NCBI RefSeq assembly: GCF_902459505.1
Contig: NC_047095.1
Location: 117,491,380-117,555,379, forward strand
Source of the DNA: Geotrypetes seraphini
Taxonomy: Eukaryota; Chordata; Amphibia; Gymnophiona; Dermophiidae
DNA length: 64,000 nt
Reading direction: 5' to 3'
Below the pieces are notes generated by a model that was not told the DNA's origin, made no database searches, and was given only the letters and a program-made list of their open reading frames with translations. Below, piece after piece: positions 64,000 through 64,000 of this stretch. Numbering within the stretch: position 1 is the first letter of the stretch; every line of letters begins with the position of its first letter. The translations under genes were made by a program, and so were the position numbers.

Positions 64000-64000
64000 T

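Overview
The window looks like gene-poor, repeat-rich vertebrate DNA. It is dominated by L2 and CR1 LINE fragments, tRNA-derived SINE pieces, and short non-autonomous DNA transposons (hAT, Tc1/mariner-pogo, foldback hairpin types). It also holds a degraded retrocopy of the animal sterol gene SC5D. Introns are GT-AG with TATA promoters and poly(A) signals. The L2+CR1 mix with abundant hAT MITEs suggests a tetrapod, most likely an amphibian and perhaps a caecilian; the species is inference. No rRNA or tRNA gene, CRISPR array, virus-derived element or prokaryotic operon was seen.

The main finding is a tandem array of three paralogous genes, all on the + strand: about 19.56-25.61 kb, 29.04-33.53 kb and 48.34-55.82 kb. 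Each has a TATA box 96-98 bp before the ATG, a 79-nt signal-peptide exon, one or two Thr/Ser/Pro-rich exons of phase 1-1, an 83-nt transmembrane exon and a 24-nt terminal exon. Predicted proteins are 132, 124 and 92 aa: tiny mucin-like type I membrane proteins. The transmembrane exon of copy 3 resembles that of MUC1 (GIALLV core). A second conserved acceptor further downstream could supply another cytoplasmic tail beginning C(P/R)RKL. I do not recognise the family by name.

The array shows its own history. Copies 2 and 3 share 5' and 3' flanks, so the duplicated unit is about 12 kb. Copy 1 carries an extra mucin exon inside a ~1 kb block that matches the exon-2 region of copy 2. A hAT MITE landed on the exon-3 donor of copy 1, and its target duplication kept the GTAAAGT donor. 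Many insertions are present in only one copy, and the paralogue then gives the empty site.

Layout: 1-19 kb is a repeat graveyard (L2, CR1, a 62-bp satellite at 6.0-7.2 kb, a complete 1-kb hAT-like element at 16.5-17.5 kb). 19-25.6 kb is mucin gene 1. 25.6-29 kb is spacer with a Penelope-like, hammerhead-bearing insertion. 29-33.5 kb is mucin gene 2. 33.5-39.6 kb is its 3' flank, split by L2 copies and the SC5D retrocopy. 39.6-47.8 kb is nested L2 and CR1. 48.3-55.8 kb is mucin gene 3. 55.8-60 kb is its 3' flank with DNA transposons. 60-64 kb holds a MITE, a young 5'-truncated CR1 with a long open reverse-transcriptase frame, and a hAT element containing a second hammerhead-like sequence.
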